From the NCBI GenBank assembly GCA_021647375.1, contig JAKIUV010000006.1, positions 1-55,159 of the forward strand: a stretch of DNA of 55,159 nt, read 5' to 3'. Within the stretch, counting starts at the first letter, position 1; every line of letters begins with the position of its first letter. Under the pieces are notes generated by a model. That model had not been told where the DNA came from. It worked only from the letters and a program-made list of their open reading frames with translations, and did no database searches. The translations under genes were made by a program, and so were the position numbers. The DNA is from Robiginitomaculum sp. (GTDB lineage: Bacteria > Pseudomonadota > Alphaproteobacteria > Caulobacterales > Maricaulaceae). This document shows, one piece after another, positions 41,925 through 50,469 of this stretch.

Positions 41925-43349
41925 TTACAGGTTTCCCAAACCACCCGCTTTGAGCCAATGATACAGACCACGCACGGCGAAAATCTCTCCGCCTTTTGGC
42001 CTTGCTGGCGTACTTGTTGGGTTCCAACCATACACATCCAAATGCATCCAGGGCTGGTTTTTGCCGACGAATTTTTGCAAAAACAAAGCCGCCGTGACAC
42101 AGCCCGCAAAACTACTTCCAGAGTTTTTCATATCGGCAATTGGCGAGGAGAGCAAATTCATATAAGGTGCCCACAGCGGCATATGCCACAGTGGGTCAAG
42201 CTGGGCATTACCGCTGTCTAATATCGCAGGAACGGGTTTTGTACGATTCGAAAAAAACGGTGGCAAGGTCGGGCCAAGCGCGACCCGTGCTGCCCCCGTA
42301 AGCGTGGCAAAATCTATAATCAGATCAGGATTGTCTTCGGATGCACGGGTCAGGGCATCGCCCAAAACCAAGCGCCCTTCGGCGTCCGTATTATCAATCT
42401 CCACGGTGAGACCTTTGCGCGACGACAACACATCACCGGGTCTATAGGCATTGCCAGAAATAGCATTTTCCGCCACAGCTAAAAACACATGCAAATGTAC
42501 GGGCAGGTTGGTTGCCATAATCATTTCTGCGAGCGCTAGGGCATGGGCTGCACCACCCATATCTTTTTTCATAATACGCGCGCCGGCGGCACTTTTAATA
42601 TTGAGACCACCCGTATCAAAGGTAATGCCCTTGCCGACCAATGCCAATGATGGATTGCTTGCATCGCCCCAAATGATTTCCAGTAGACGTGGCTTTTCAT
42701 GCGCCGCCCGGCCAACCGCGTGGATCATAGGGTAGTTTTCCCTCAGCAAACCTTTGCCGACGGTCGCCTTAAATTCTGCGCCGTGGGTTTTAGCTAAGCT
42801 TTTAGTTTCCGCATGTAGAGCTTTCGGCCCCATATCGCCCGCAGGTGTGTTGATTAAATCCCGCCCCCGGTTGAGGGCCGTGACCAATGCCGCCGTCTCG
42901 TCGGCCTGCATTTCATCATCAAGCACCAATGTTGGCGGTGTGTGGGGTTTCTTCAAATAGCGGGTAAATTTGTACGCCCCCATGCCCCAAACCGTGGCAA
43001 GCAGCGCCCTGTCCCAATCTTCGGGGGCGGTGGCTATTTCGTAAAGCCCCGCACCAAGCTTGTCCGCCAATGTACCGGCCTGCAAAATACTGTCCGAATA
43101 GCCGTCCGTCTCCGCACCCGCACCGAACAAGACCAATGCGACCGCACCCCTATCGTCTGGCACCAAGACCGCTTGTCCTGAACCACCGTTAAATTTGTGG
43201 GCTTTGGCATAGGTTTGTTGCGCCGGGCTTAGTCCAGCAAGGACTATGTCCGCGCCGTCTGGGCGGCAAATATGTATAGGGGTTACGGTTTTGCCCGCAT
43301 CCACCGCACTGGCTTTGATAAAATATGTCACATTGTCATCCTTTAACAA
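41925..43349 (-). CDS. M17 leucyl aminopeptidase family protein
   Basis: 474 residues. Dizinc active-site segments: LVGKGITFDTGGLNIKSAAGARIMKKDMGGAAHALALAE and NTDAEGRLVLGDALTRASE. Cytosolic hexameric peptidase; the N-terminal domain is of the variant short form common in alphaproteobacteria. Convergent with hutG. Confidence 0.93.
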   Translation of the reverse strand: MLKDDNVTYFIKASAVDAGKTVTPIHICRPDGADIVLAGLSPAQQTYAKAHKFNGGSGQAVLVPDDRGAVALVLFGAGAETDGYSDSILQAGTLADKLGAGLYEIATAPEDWDRALLATVWGMGAYKFTRYLKKPHTPPTLVLDDEMQADETAALVTALNRGRDLINTPAGDMGPKALHAETKSLAKTHGAEFKATVGKGLLRENYPMIHAVGRAAHEKPRLLEIIWGDASNPSLALVGKGITFDTGGLNIKSAAGARIMKKDMGGAAHALALAEMIMATNLPVHLHVFLAVAENAISGNAYRPGDVLSSRKGLTVEIDNTDAEGRLVLGDALTRASEDNPDLIIDFATLTGAARVALGPTLPPFFSNRTKPVPAILDSGNAQLDPLWHMPLWAPYMNLLSSPIADMKNSGSSFAGCVTAALFLQKFVGKNQPWMHLDVYGWNPTSTPARPKGGEIFAVRGLYHWLKAGGLGNL

Positions 43350-43368
43350 AAATTAACTGTGTTCTTTT

Positions 43369-43407
43369 ACTTTTGTTAACCAAATCTTGACTGATAGCAA
43401 CAAAAGT
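43369..43407. promoter_or_regulatory. Inverted repeat in the divergent aminopeptidase/TPR-lipoprotein promoter region
   Basis: ACTTTTGTT (43369-43377) and AACAAAAGT (43399-43407) form 9-bp perfect arms 21 bases apart, with GTTAAC next to each. A related AACAAAAATTAAC lies at 43345-43357. Candidate shared operator; regulator unknown. Confidence 0.35.
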
Positions 43408-43444
43408 TAACGGCAAACACTAACGCTATCTGTTCGAGGCTATA

Positions 43445-44968
43445 ATGATCAAATCAAATATGACAAAATTCTTGATGGGCGGCGCAGGTCTAATCGCCTT
43501 ATCCGGCTGCAGCTTAGCTAGTTTGCCGGGCGGGTATAGTCCGATTGAGCAACAAACGGTACAAGAGTTAAACGCCTCCAATTATACCCCGCGTTCCGCA
43601 GATGAACGGGCCGCAATTTTAACCCAAGGTTTATTCGCCCAAGCCGCGTTTTGGTCGCGGGAATATGACCTCAATCCGGCTGACCTAGAAGCGGCGATTA
43701 ATCTGGCCAGCACTTTGCGCCGACTTGGTAATCCGCGCAAATCCATAGAGGTCGCCCAAACCACCCGCGCTCTTTATCCGCGCGATGTCGATCTGATGGC
43801 TGAGCTTGCCGCCGCACATTTAGCCGATAATAATCCAAAAGAAGCCCTCCCCATTATAGATGCTGCCTTGGCACAACGCCCCAACACGGCGCGGCTTTGG
43901 TCGCTCAAAGGCGCGGCTCTCGACCAGTTCGAACAATTCGCTGAAGCCCGCCAGCAATATTCTCGCGGGCTGGACATTGCCCCCAATGATCCGGGCATTA
44001 TCGCCAATGTTGGTTTGTCTTATGCGCTGGAGGGCGATCCCAAGACCGCAGAAATCTGGCTAAGGCGCGCCGCCAATATGCCGGGCGCTAGTGAAGCCGT
44101 GCGGCAAAACCTATCCCTCGTTCTTGGTCTGCAAAACAAATTTGGCGAAGCTGAAAAATGGGCTAACCGGGATATGGATGCCCAGTCCGCCGCCAATAAC
44201 ATGTCCTATATCCGTACTTTGCGTGGTTCTTCAACGCCTGTTGTCAACGTAAAAACCCCGATAGGCTCACCAAGGTCCGCCGCACCGGGTGTAGCAAGTC
44301 CGCAAAACTATACGCCAAAAACCTATGGGCAAATGACACCGTCTTCTACGCGACAACCTGCTCGGCCAGTAACACAGGCGAATTATCAACGCCCAGCCCC
44401 CACAACCCAAAGACCTGTAGCCCAAAGACCTATTGCAAAAAGGCCTGCGCCCCGTCCAAATGTTAATCCGTACCAAAACCAAACCAGAATTTCAAAGCCA
44501 GCGACTAAGCTGATAAATTATGGACAGGTAAGCCCCGGACAAGCGGGTAAACCCGGCATGACATCATCCCGCGACGCTGCCCTTGCAGCCGCGAAAGCAT
44601 CCGCTACAAATGGTTTCGCCGCTAGCGGGTATGAGAGGCCGCAAACGCAACAACAGGCTCCGCAAAACCCGCTGCCTCAAGATGTTCTGGGGAGAATTTC
44701 ACAAAATAATTTGCCGAAAGTGGTTGTAGCCAGAAGGCAACAACAAGAATTAGCAAACCGCGCACAAATGCAAAGACAGGCTCAAAACCAGAGACAAATC
44801 CAACAACGCGTCCAACTTCAGCCCCAGCAACAAATGCGGCCGCAAGCATATGCGCCAAATGGCTCGCCCATGCAAGCTTACGGTACCGTGTACGGCCAAG
44901 CGCAAGCGTCCCAACCACCAATGGCTCAGGCGCAACAAGTTCGACAGCCCGCCCGCCAAAGGCGGTAG
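43445..44968 (+). CDS. TPR lipoprotein (TadD-like) with glutamine/proline-rich tail
   Basis: 507 residues. Lipoprotein signal FLMGGAGLIALSGC with lipobox LSGC. Residues 60-260 are tetratricopeptide repeats (LEAAINLASTLRRLGNPRKSIEVAQ, ARLWSLKGAALDQFEQFAEARQQYSRGLDIAPNDPGIIANVGLSYALEGDPKTAEIWLRRA) resembling TadD of Flp/tight-adherence pili. From about residue 270 the tail is low complexity (QRPVAQRPIAKRPAPRP, QRQAQNQRQIQQRVQLQPQQQ), likely disordered. No other tad genes are in the window, so its partner is unknown. Confidence 0.85.
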   Translation: MIKSNMTKFLMGGAGLIALSGCSLASLPGGYSPIEQQTVQELNASNYTPRSADERAAILTQGLFAQAAFWSREYDLNPADLEAAINLASTLRRLGNPRKSIEVAQTTRALYPRDVDLMAELAAAHLADNNPKEALPIIDAALAQRPNTARLWSLKGAALDQFEQFAEARQQYSRGLDIAPNDPGIIANVGLSYALEGDPKTAEIWLRRAANMPGASEAVRQNLSLVLGLQNKFGEAEKWANRDMDAQSAANNMSYIRTLRGSSTPVVNVKTPIGSPRSAAPGVASPQNYTPKTYGQMTPSSTRQPARPVTQANYQRPAPTTQRPVAQRPIAKRPAPRPNVNPYQNQTRISKPATKLINYGQVSPGQAGKPGMTSSRDAALAAAKASATNGFAASGYERPQTQQQAPQNPLPQDVLGRISQNNLPKVVVARRQQQELANRAQMQRQAQNQRQIQQRVQLQPQQQMRPQAYAPNGSPMQAYGTVYGQAQASQPPMAQAQQVRQPARQRR

Positions 44969-45087
44969 CTATCCGCTATTAACCGTGCTATAATAATATG
45001 GAAATACGCTGAATTTGGCTCTTGGCAGAGCGGGAGATTTAGCCTATAGCACCCGCCTTGTTCACAAAGGAACGGCCATATAGACAT

Positions 45088-45164
45088 GGTGGGGTAGCTC
45101 AGTTGGTTAGAGCGCAGGACTCATAATCCTGAGGTCGAGAGTTCAAGTCTCTCTCCCACCACCA
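45088..45164 (+). tRNA. tRNA with CAU anticodon (probably elongator Met; Ile2 not excluded)
   Basis: 77 nt with encoded CCA. The 7-bp acceptor GGTGGGG/TCCCACC, D-arm AGCTCAGTTGGTTAGAGCGC, anticodon arm CAGGACTCATAATCCTG with CAT, and T-arm GAGAGTTCAAGTCTCTC all pair. CAU reads Met, or AUA if the C is modified to lysidine (Ile2); the sequence does not settle this by eye. Confidence 0.93.
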
Positions 45165-45189
45165 TATTCCGCCCCGTGATGGGTGCGCT

Positions 45190-45753
45190 TTACCGTTCTG
45201 CGCCCGGCACCCATTTTACGTCTGTACGACCTTGTGTATTACACCACCTTGCGGCAACGAAAAGATAGTCAGAAAGGCGGTTTATATATTTTAATGCTGA
45301 CGGGTTGATCTGTTCTTCTTTCGCCATGGCAACGATTTCCCGTTCCGCGCGCCTTGTGATGGCGCGCGCCAGGTGCAAGTAGGCGGCGGGTTTGGAGCCG
45401 CCAGGTAGAACGAAAGTTTTCAGAGGGGCAATGTGCACATTTAAAGTGTCTAGTTCTAACTCTAATCTATCTATTTGGGACTGCACCATACGCAAGGATT
45501 TGCTGTCATCTTTGAGGGCGGGGGTTGATAAATCTGCCCCCAAATCAAACAAGTCGTTTTGAATACGGGCTAAACTGCGATCCAGTTCAACATTTTTCGT
45601 ATATAGCCGTGCGATACCAATAGCAGAATTGGTTTCGTCAACTTCACCGTAAGCACGCACACGAAAGCAGTCTTTATTGGTACGCGAGCCGTCCGCCAAT
45701 CCGGTCGAGCCATCATCACCAGTGCGCGTGTATATTTTGTTGAGTTTAACCAC
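45190..45753 (-). CDS. PduO-type cob(I)alamin adenosyltransferase
   Basis: 187 residues. N-terminal ATP-site KIYTRTGDDGSTGLADGSR, central IQNDLFDLGADL, and cobalamin-site FVLPGGSKPAAYLHLARAITRRAERE. It makes adenosylcobalamin. Overlaps the HIG1-type gene by 8 bases. The pair is typical of alphaproteobacteria. Confidence 0.94.
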   Translation of the reverse strand: MVKLNKIYTRTGDDGSTGLADGSRTNKDCFRVRAYGEVDETNSAIGIARLYTKNVELDRSLARIQNDLFDLGADLSTPALKDDSKSLRMVQSQIDRLELELDTLNVHIAPLKTFVLPGGSKPAAYLHLARAITRRAEREIVAMAKEEQINPSALKYINRLSDYLFVAARWCNTQGRTDVKWVPGAER

Positions 45754-45949
45754 CGGACTTTGACCGTATATATACCATAAGGATCAGCGCAAGCACCGCA
45801 ACAAATTGTGCTGCGACGCGCAAACGCATTAATTTATTCGACTTTAAACGCGCACTTTGCCCTGGCTTGCGCATATTGAGCGCGCCAAGAACCAAACTAA
45901 CAAATACGGTCAAAAGTGCTAAACCGATAATGATGTTGATGATGAGCAT
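45746..45949 (-). CDS. Small HIG1-type twin-transmembrane protein
   Basis: 67 residues with two membrane helices (IINIIIGLALLTVFVSLVLGALNM and LRVAAQFVAVLALILMVYI) around a conserved RLKSNKLMRLRV loop, the pattern of bacterial HIG1-domain proteins. Relatives in mitochondria assist respiratory complexes. Co-transcribed with the adenosyltransferase. Confidence 0.8.
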   Translation of the reverse strand: MLIINIIIGLALLTVFVSLVLGALNMRKPGQSARLKSNKLMRLRVAAQFVAVLALILMVYIRSKSGG

Positions 45950-46085
45950 AATGTTATCCTGTTTAAAAGAGGTATAATTGACACAGCAAATGGGTCAATA
46001 GCAGATGGACATTTGCACACATAGTTTATTCGGTCTGAAACAATATTGAGTTCAAAATTTTGGTTGTGTCCAAAAATAATTCAGC

Positions 46086-47207
46086 TTACGCAGAGCTTGG
46101 GGTAACGATAATACCTCCGGACATCGGTTTTTTCACACCCGTTGTCCCGGGGAATGACAATGGCAATCCTCTCGCACTGTGTACGGCTAGATAGGCGAAG
46201 GCTTCGGCTTCTAGGTCGTCGCCGCGCCAAGCTGCTTGCTCGGCGCTCATGATGTCTCCAACACTTTGTTCGCGTAGCGCCGCCATGATGGCCGGGTTTT
46301 TACGGCCACCGCCGCAGACTATGACCGTTTTTATGCTTTGGCCGTATTGGCGCAGAGTGTGCGCTATAGCCATTGCGGTGAAACAGGCCAAACTTGCCGC
46401 GCCGTTTTCTGGCCTATGGTTTTTCAAATCTCCCAGCACATCAAAGTCCCAGCGGTCGGCGGATTTTGGCACGGGCTTGGCGAAAAATTCCCGCGATAGC
46501 CATTTCTCTATTAAGGCAAAATTTGGCTCTCCCGACAAGGCCAAAGCGCCGTCCTTGTCATAATGACCAAGCCCGCACATTTGCACCCAGCTATCCAATG
46601 GACCATTGCCGGGGCCGCAGTCTGTTGCCAATAATTTGCCGCCCGCAGTCACTAATGTGATATTGGAGACCCCACCAATATTCAGCACGGCGGCAGGCAA
46701 TTCTATCTGTGATTTCTCCAGCATAGCCTGATGATAAATCGGCGCGAGGGGCGCTCCTTGCCCGCCCGCTTGCACATCCGCACTGCGAAAATCATAAACC
46801 ACATCAACACCCAGCGCATCGGCCAAGACCTGTCCGTCCCCTAATTGCAAAGTTTGGCCTTTTTGCTCCGGCGATGGGGGGCGGTGCAGAACCGTTTGAC
46901 CGTGAAAGCCCACAAGGTCGATTGCGTCTGACATTATGGCTTGGGCAGCTTCAATATGGGCTTGATGGATGATGGCTTCGGCTTGTACAAAAACATTGGG
47001 CGGCGTGCCCGTAAAATTCCATTTCAGAGCCGCCTGTGTGGCTGCGCCCAGTACATCTTGTTCATCATGGGTGTACGGCCTACAGTGCGTCGCCCCAAAA
47101 CTGAAAACTCTCTCTCCGTCCGTCTCGATGATGGCGGCATCCACCCCGTCCAAAGACGTTCCGCTCATGAGACCCAAGGCCTTATATCTTTTCTTGCTCA
47201 TCGACAT
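46086..47207 (-). CDS. anmK: Anhydro-N-acetylmuramic acid kinase AnmK
   Basis: About 373 residues. LGLMSGTSLDGVDAAIIETDGE, VDLVGFHGQTVLHRP, NIGGVSNITLV, ATDCGPGNGPLDSW and VCGGGRKNPAIMAAL motifs. It phosphorylates anhydroMurNAc for cell-wall recycling. ATG 47207 with AGGGA upstream is chosen; ATG 47201 is also possible and a longer frame to 47234 is unlikely. Confidence 0.95.
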   Translation of the reverse strand: MSMSKKRYKALGLMSGTSLDGVDAAIIETDGERVFSFGATHCRPYTHDEQDVLGAATQAALKWNFTGTPPNVFVQAEAIIHQAHIEAAQAIMSDAIDLVGFHGQTVLHRPPSPEQKGQTLQLGDGQVLADALGVDVVYDFRSADVQAGGQGAPLAPIYHQAMLEKSQIELPAAVLNIGGVSNITLVTAGGKLLATDCGPGNGPLDSWVQMCGLGHYDKDGALALSGEPNFALIEKWLSREFFAKPVPKSADRWDFDVLGDLKNHRPENGAASLACFTAMAIAHTLRQYGQSIKTVIVCGGGRKNPAIMAALREQSVGDIMSAEQAAWRGDDLEAEAFAYLAVHSARGLPLSFPGTTGVKKPMSGGIIVTPSSA

Positions 47208-47252
47208 GCTTTCCCTATAAAGAACGCAATTCAACTAAACCAGAGCGAAACC

Positions 47253-48521
47253 ATGAGCAAATACAAATCCCAATTGATGCAAACCCTGACCGGGCGCGGG
47301 TTTTTATATCAGTGTACTGACGAAACGGCACTGGATGCATTGGCCGCCAAAGGTGGTTTACCCGGATATATCGGGTTTGATTGCACCGCGCCCAGCCTGC
47401 ATGTTGGCTCGCTTGTGCAAATCATGATGCTCCGCATTTTGCAAAAGTCCGGCGGGCGACCTATTGTCTTACTCGGCGGCGGTACCACCAAAATTGGTGA
47501 CCCGTCCGACAAGGATAAATCCCGCCCTATCCTGACACCCGAAAAGATTGAGGAAAACAAAAACGGTATCAAGCAAGTGTTTGCCAAATTTCTCGATTTC
47601 GACGGCCCCAATGCAGCTATCATGGTTGATAATGCCGACTGGCTCGACAAGCTTGGTTATATTGAATTTCTGCGCGATATTGGCAAGCATTTCACCGTCA
47701 ATAAAATGGTGGCGCTGGAGAGCGTCAAACGCAGGCTGGATAATGAACAGCCCATGACATTTTTGGAGTTTAATTATACGCTTTTACAGTCCTATGATTA
47801 TCTGGAATTATATCGCCGTCATGGTTGTCGCTTGCAATTGGGTGGTTCCGACCAATGGGGTAATATATTGGGTGGGGCTGATTTGACCAGGCGGCTTGAA
47901 GGTGCAGAGGTTTACGGCTTTACCACACCGCTCATCACCACTGCATCTGGCGGTAAAATGGGCAAGACAGCTGAGGGTGCGCGCTGGCTGAATGCGGATG
48001 AAAGCCTCGGTAAAGACTACACTTTGTCGCCCTATGATTACTGGCAGTTCTGGCGCAATACCGAGGACGCAGATGTGGGCAGGTTCTTAAAATTGTTCAC
48101 AGATTTACCGCTGGACGAAATTGCAAAACTGGAAGCCCTGGAAGGCGCAGACATCAACCAAGCCAAAATCCGTCTGGCCAATGAAGCGACCGCCATGCTG
48201 CACGGGGCGGATGCGGCGCAGGCTGCTGAACAGACGGCGCAGAAAACTTTTGAGCAAGGCGGGGCTGCAGAAGGCTTGCCAACCTTTGAAGTAAAACGGG
48301 ACGCACTGGAAAATATCACAGCATTGGGCGCAGGCGTCCTGACCGGGCTTTGCGCATCAAACGGGGAAGCTAAACGCCATATTAAGGCAGGCGCACTTAA
48401 AATAAACGACGAAAAAGTAACGAATTCAGGAGCGAAACTATCGGCGAACGATATCAATGCAGACGGTGTGATTAAAGTATCGGTTGGCAAGAAAAAACAT
48501 GCATTGATTAAGCCTGTATAA
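47253..48521 (+). CDS. tyrS: Tyrosyl-tRNA synthetase TyrS
   Basis: About 422 residues from ATG 47253 (MSKYKSQLMQTLTGRGF). Class I motifs PSLHVGSL (HIGH-like) and GGKMGKTAEGA (KMSKS-like), tyrosine-site YIGFDCTAP and QLGGSDQWGNI, and a C-terminal S4 RNA-binding domain (LCASNGEAKRHIKAGALKINDEKV). An upstream open extension of about 100 codons runs antisense to anmK and is rejected. Divergent from anmK, a common pairing. Confidence 0.96.
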   Translation: MSKYKSQLMQTLTGRGFLYQCTDETALDALAAKGGLPGYIGFDCTAPSLHVGSLVQIMMLRILQKSGGRPIVLLGGGTTKIGDPSDKDKSRPILTPEKIEENKNGIKQVFAKFLDFDGPNAAIMVDNADWLDKLGYIEFLRDIGKHFTVNKMVALESVKRRLDNEQPMTFLEFNYTLLQSYDYLELYRRHGCRLQLGGSDQWGNILGGADLTRRLEGAEVYGFTTPLITTASGGKMGKTAEGARWLNADESLGKDYTLSPYDYWQFWRNTEDADVGRFLKLFTDLPLDEIAKLEALEGADINQAKIRLANEATAMLHGADAAQAAEQTAQKTFEQGGAAEGLPTFEVKRDALENITALGAGVLTGLCASNGEAKRHIKAGALKINDEKVTNSGAKLSANDINADGVIKVSVGKKKHALIKPV

Positions 48522-48529
48522 TGTCTTCT

Positions 48530-48552
48530 TCCCCGATTTTTCATGGGGAAAA
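48530..48552. terminator. Hairpin between tyrS and the WYL regulator (family A-like arm)
   Basis: CTTCCCC-GATTTTTCA-TGGGGAAAAAAG lies between convergent genes. The stem resembles the CTTCCCCCAT palindrome of family A, with A/T runs on both sides that could end transcription from either direction. Confidence 0.55.
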
Positions 48553-48562
48553 AAGTAGAGCT

Positions 48563-49267
48563 TCAACTCTTCATCTTACCCTTATGCTCGCCATGCTCCG
48601 CATCCACCTGCGCTTTATAGCCGCGCAATAATAGCCGTTTTTCGCGGACGAAATTTGCGCCTGTGTCTCGCGCCGAGATGATGCGGTCTATGCGGAAATT
48701 GCGGTAATCCCGCCTCAGTGCGCACCATGCGGCCAATAAATGGGCATTCGGGAAAAATATCAAGGCCAGAGGTTTGACCACACGGGTCGTGACCGCGCCC
48801 GATAAAGCTTCATATTCCAAATCCATGACAGTCGCATTACGTATAGCGAGGCGCAGTATGCTCATCATATGCAAATGCTCGTGGTGGCCGAAATTTGGCG
48901 CATAAAGCGCTGTGTCCTCTGGCGCAAAATGTGTTGTTGATGTCGCCCGAATTTTCTCAAGCGCCGACAGAGCCGCCCCTTGTAAGATCGGGTCGGCCTC
49001 GCGACCAACAAACCTCAGACCAATAACCAGAGCGTCCAACTCGTCCCGGTCAAAAGCCATGGGCGGGGCATCGAACCCAGCGCCCAGCATATAACCAACA
49101 CCAGCCTCGCCCTCCACCGGTATGGCTTGATCTTCGAGGGATTTCATATCCCGGTATATAGTGCGTTCAGAGACACCAAATTCCGCCGCCAATTGCGCCG
49201 CCGTTACCGCAACACTATGCCCGCGCAAGCGGTCTATGATGCGAAATAACCGTTCCGTTTTTTTCAT
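48563..49267 (-). CDS. YafY/WYL-domain transcriptional regulator
   Basis: 234 residues. N-terminal DeoR-like helix-turn-helix (LAAEFGVSERTIYRDMKSLEDQAIPVEGEAGVGYML), middle WYL domain (MDLEYEALSGAVTTRVVKPLALIFFPNAHLLAAWCALRRDYRNFRIDRI). It faces the VOC-GST pair across an interval containing a strong palindrome, so it very likely controls these two genes and itself. Confidence 0.9.
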   Translation of the reverse strand: MKKTERLFRIIDRLRGHSVAVTAAQLAAEFGVSERTIYRDMKSLEDQAIPVEGEAGVGYMLGAGFDAPPMAFDRDELDALVIGLRFVGREADPILQGAALSALEKIRATSTTHFAPEDTALYAPNFGHHEHLHMMSILRLAIRNATVMDLEYEALSGAVTTRVVKPLALIFFPNAHLLAAWCALRRDYRNFRIDRIISARDTGANFVREKRLLLRGYKAQVDAEHGEHKGKMKS

Positions 49268-49276
49268 TGACCTCTC

Positions 49277-49294
49277 CTGACAGACTGCTGTCAG
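49277..49294. promoter_or_regulatory. Operator palindrome for the WYL regulator
   Basis: CTGACAG-ACTG-CTGTCAG with 7-bp perfect arms, 10 bases before the regulator start and 77 before the VOC gene. Similar CTGACAG...CTGTCAG sites are common beside YafY-type regulators. Confidence 0.7.
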
Positions 49295-49371
49295 TATGGG
49301 TGTGTTAGGGATGTTTGGAAAGGGGAAAATCTAAGTTTCCAAAATTCACTGAACAATAAAAGGACGAAAAC

Positions 49372-49755
49372 ATGATCGGCTATCAAACTGTAGGTACAAA
49401 TAAATTGAACGAAGCGGCGGCATTTTACGATACGCTCTTGGGGGAGCTTGGTGCCAAACGGACAATGGAAGACAAGGAATTTGTTCTTTGGTCAACGGGG
49501 CCCGGCACGCCGGGCTTTTGTGTCCACATTCCCGAGAACGGCAAAACAGCCACTATCGGCAATGGCTCTATGACGGCATTTTATGTGGAGGCCCCCAAAA
49601 TGGTCGACAAAATGTACGCCTTGGCCATGAAGCTGGGTGCAAGCGATGAAGGCTCGGCTGGGCCGCGCGGCGATGATGGGTTTTACGCGGGCTTTTGCCG
49701 CGACCTTGACGGCAACAAATTTAGTTTTTTCTGTATGACAGAACCGAAAACATAG
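49372..49755 (+). CDS. VOC/glyoxalase-fold protein
   Basis: 127 residues. One vicinal-oxygen-chelate module pair: IGYQTVGTNKLNEAAAFYDTLLGELGAKRTMED ... FYAGFCRDLDGNKFSFFCM, with the terminal metal-ligand region D-x-D-G-N-K. AAAAGGAC precedes the ATG. Forms a unit with the following GST-like gene. Likely detoxification or resistance; substrate unknown. Confidence 0.87.
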   Translation: MIGYQTVGTNKLNEAAAFYDTLLGELGAKRTMEDKEFVLWSTGPGTPGFCVHIPENGKTATIGNGSMTAFYVEAPKMVDKMYALAMKLGASDEGSAGPRGDDGFYAGFCRDLDGNKFSFFCMTEPKT

Positions 49756-49769
49756 CTGGGATATAAACT

Positions 49770-50468
49770 ATGATCGAACTTTATAAATTCGTACCGCAAT
49801 TCGGCATACGTGATGCCAGCCCATTTGCGCTGAAGTTGGAGACCTATTTGCGGCTTGCCGGGCTAGATTTTGAAAGCATAGAAATCATGAGCCCGGTCAA
49901 GGCACCCAAGGCGAAAATCCCCTATATTATTGACGGCGACCAGACCATTGCTGATTCCAGCTTGTGTATTGGTTATCTGAAAGACAAATACGGCGACAAG
50001 CTAGGCAAAAACTTGTCGCTCAAGCAGCACGCTATTGGTCACGCAGTCAAAACCATGCTGGAAGAACGCACCTATTGGGTGATGGTCAATATGCGCTGGA
50101 TGGATGAAGACAAGCATCAGCTGATGAAGGAAACATGGTTTGATGCCATACCTGCGCTCATTCGTGGATTGATTTTTAAAAAAATTATCAAGGATATGGC
50201 AAAGGGTATGTATGCCCACGGTATAGGCCGCCATACGGACGCGGAAATAATGGCATTTGGGCTGGACGATTTGGCGGCGTTCGAAGCCGTGCTGGGCGAC
50301 AAGCCCTATTTGCTTGGCGACGTACCATCCGAATACGATGCTACCGGATACGGCTTTCTCGCCAATTTCATGGCCGAGCAATTTCCCTCGCCCCTGTCGG
50401 AATATATTGCCGGATCAAAAACTCTAATTGCTTATATTGACAGGGTCGAAAAGAAAGCATTTGGGTAG
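49770..50468 (+). CDS. Glutathione S-transferase family protein (Tom37/FAXC-like)
   Basis: 232 residues. Thioredoxin-like N-terminus (YKFVPQFGIRDASPFALKLETYLRLAGLDFESIEIM ... KIPYIIDGDQTIADSSLCIGYL), helical C-terminus ending VPSEYDATGYGFLANFMAEQFPSPLSEYI. The Asp-Ala-Ser-Pro-Phe region is of the FAXC/metaxin kind. Second gene of the WYL-controlled unit. Confidence 0.85.
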   Translation: MIELYKFVPQFGIRDASPFALKLETYLRLAGLDFESIEIMSPVKAPKAKIPYIIDGDQTIADSSLCIGYLKDKYGDKLGKNLSLKQHAIGHAVKTMLEERTYWVMVNMRWMDEDKHQLMKETWFDAIPALIRGLIFKKIIKDMAKGMYAHGIGRHTDAEIMAFGLDDLAAFEAVLGDKPYLLGDVPSEYDATGYGFLANFMAEQFPSPLSEYIAGSKTLIAYIDRVEKKAFG

Positions 50469-50469
50469 A

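Noticed and set aside
46941..47252. Upstream extension of tyrS
   Set aside because: Overlaps anmK in antisense and is not part of the synthetase fold; ATG 47253 gives the standard N-terminus.
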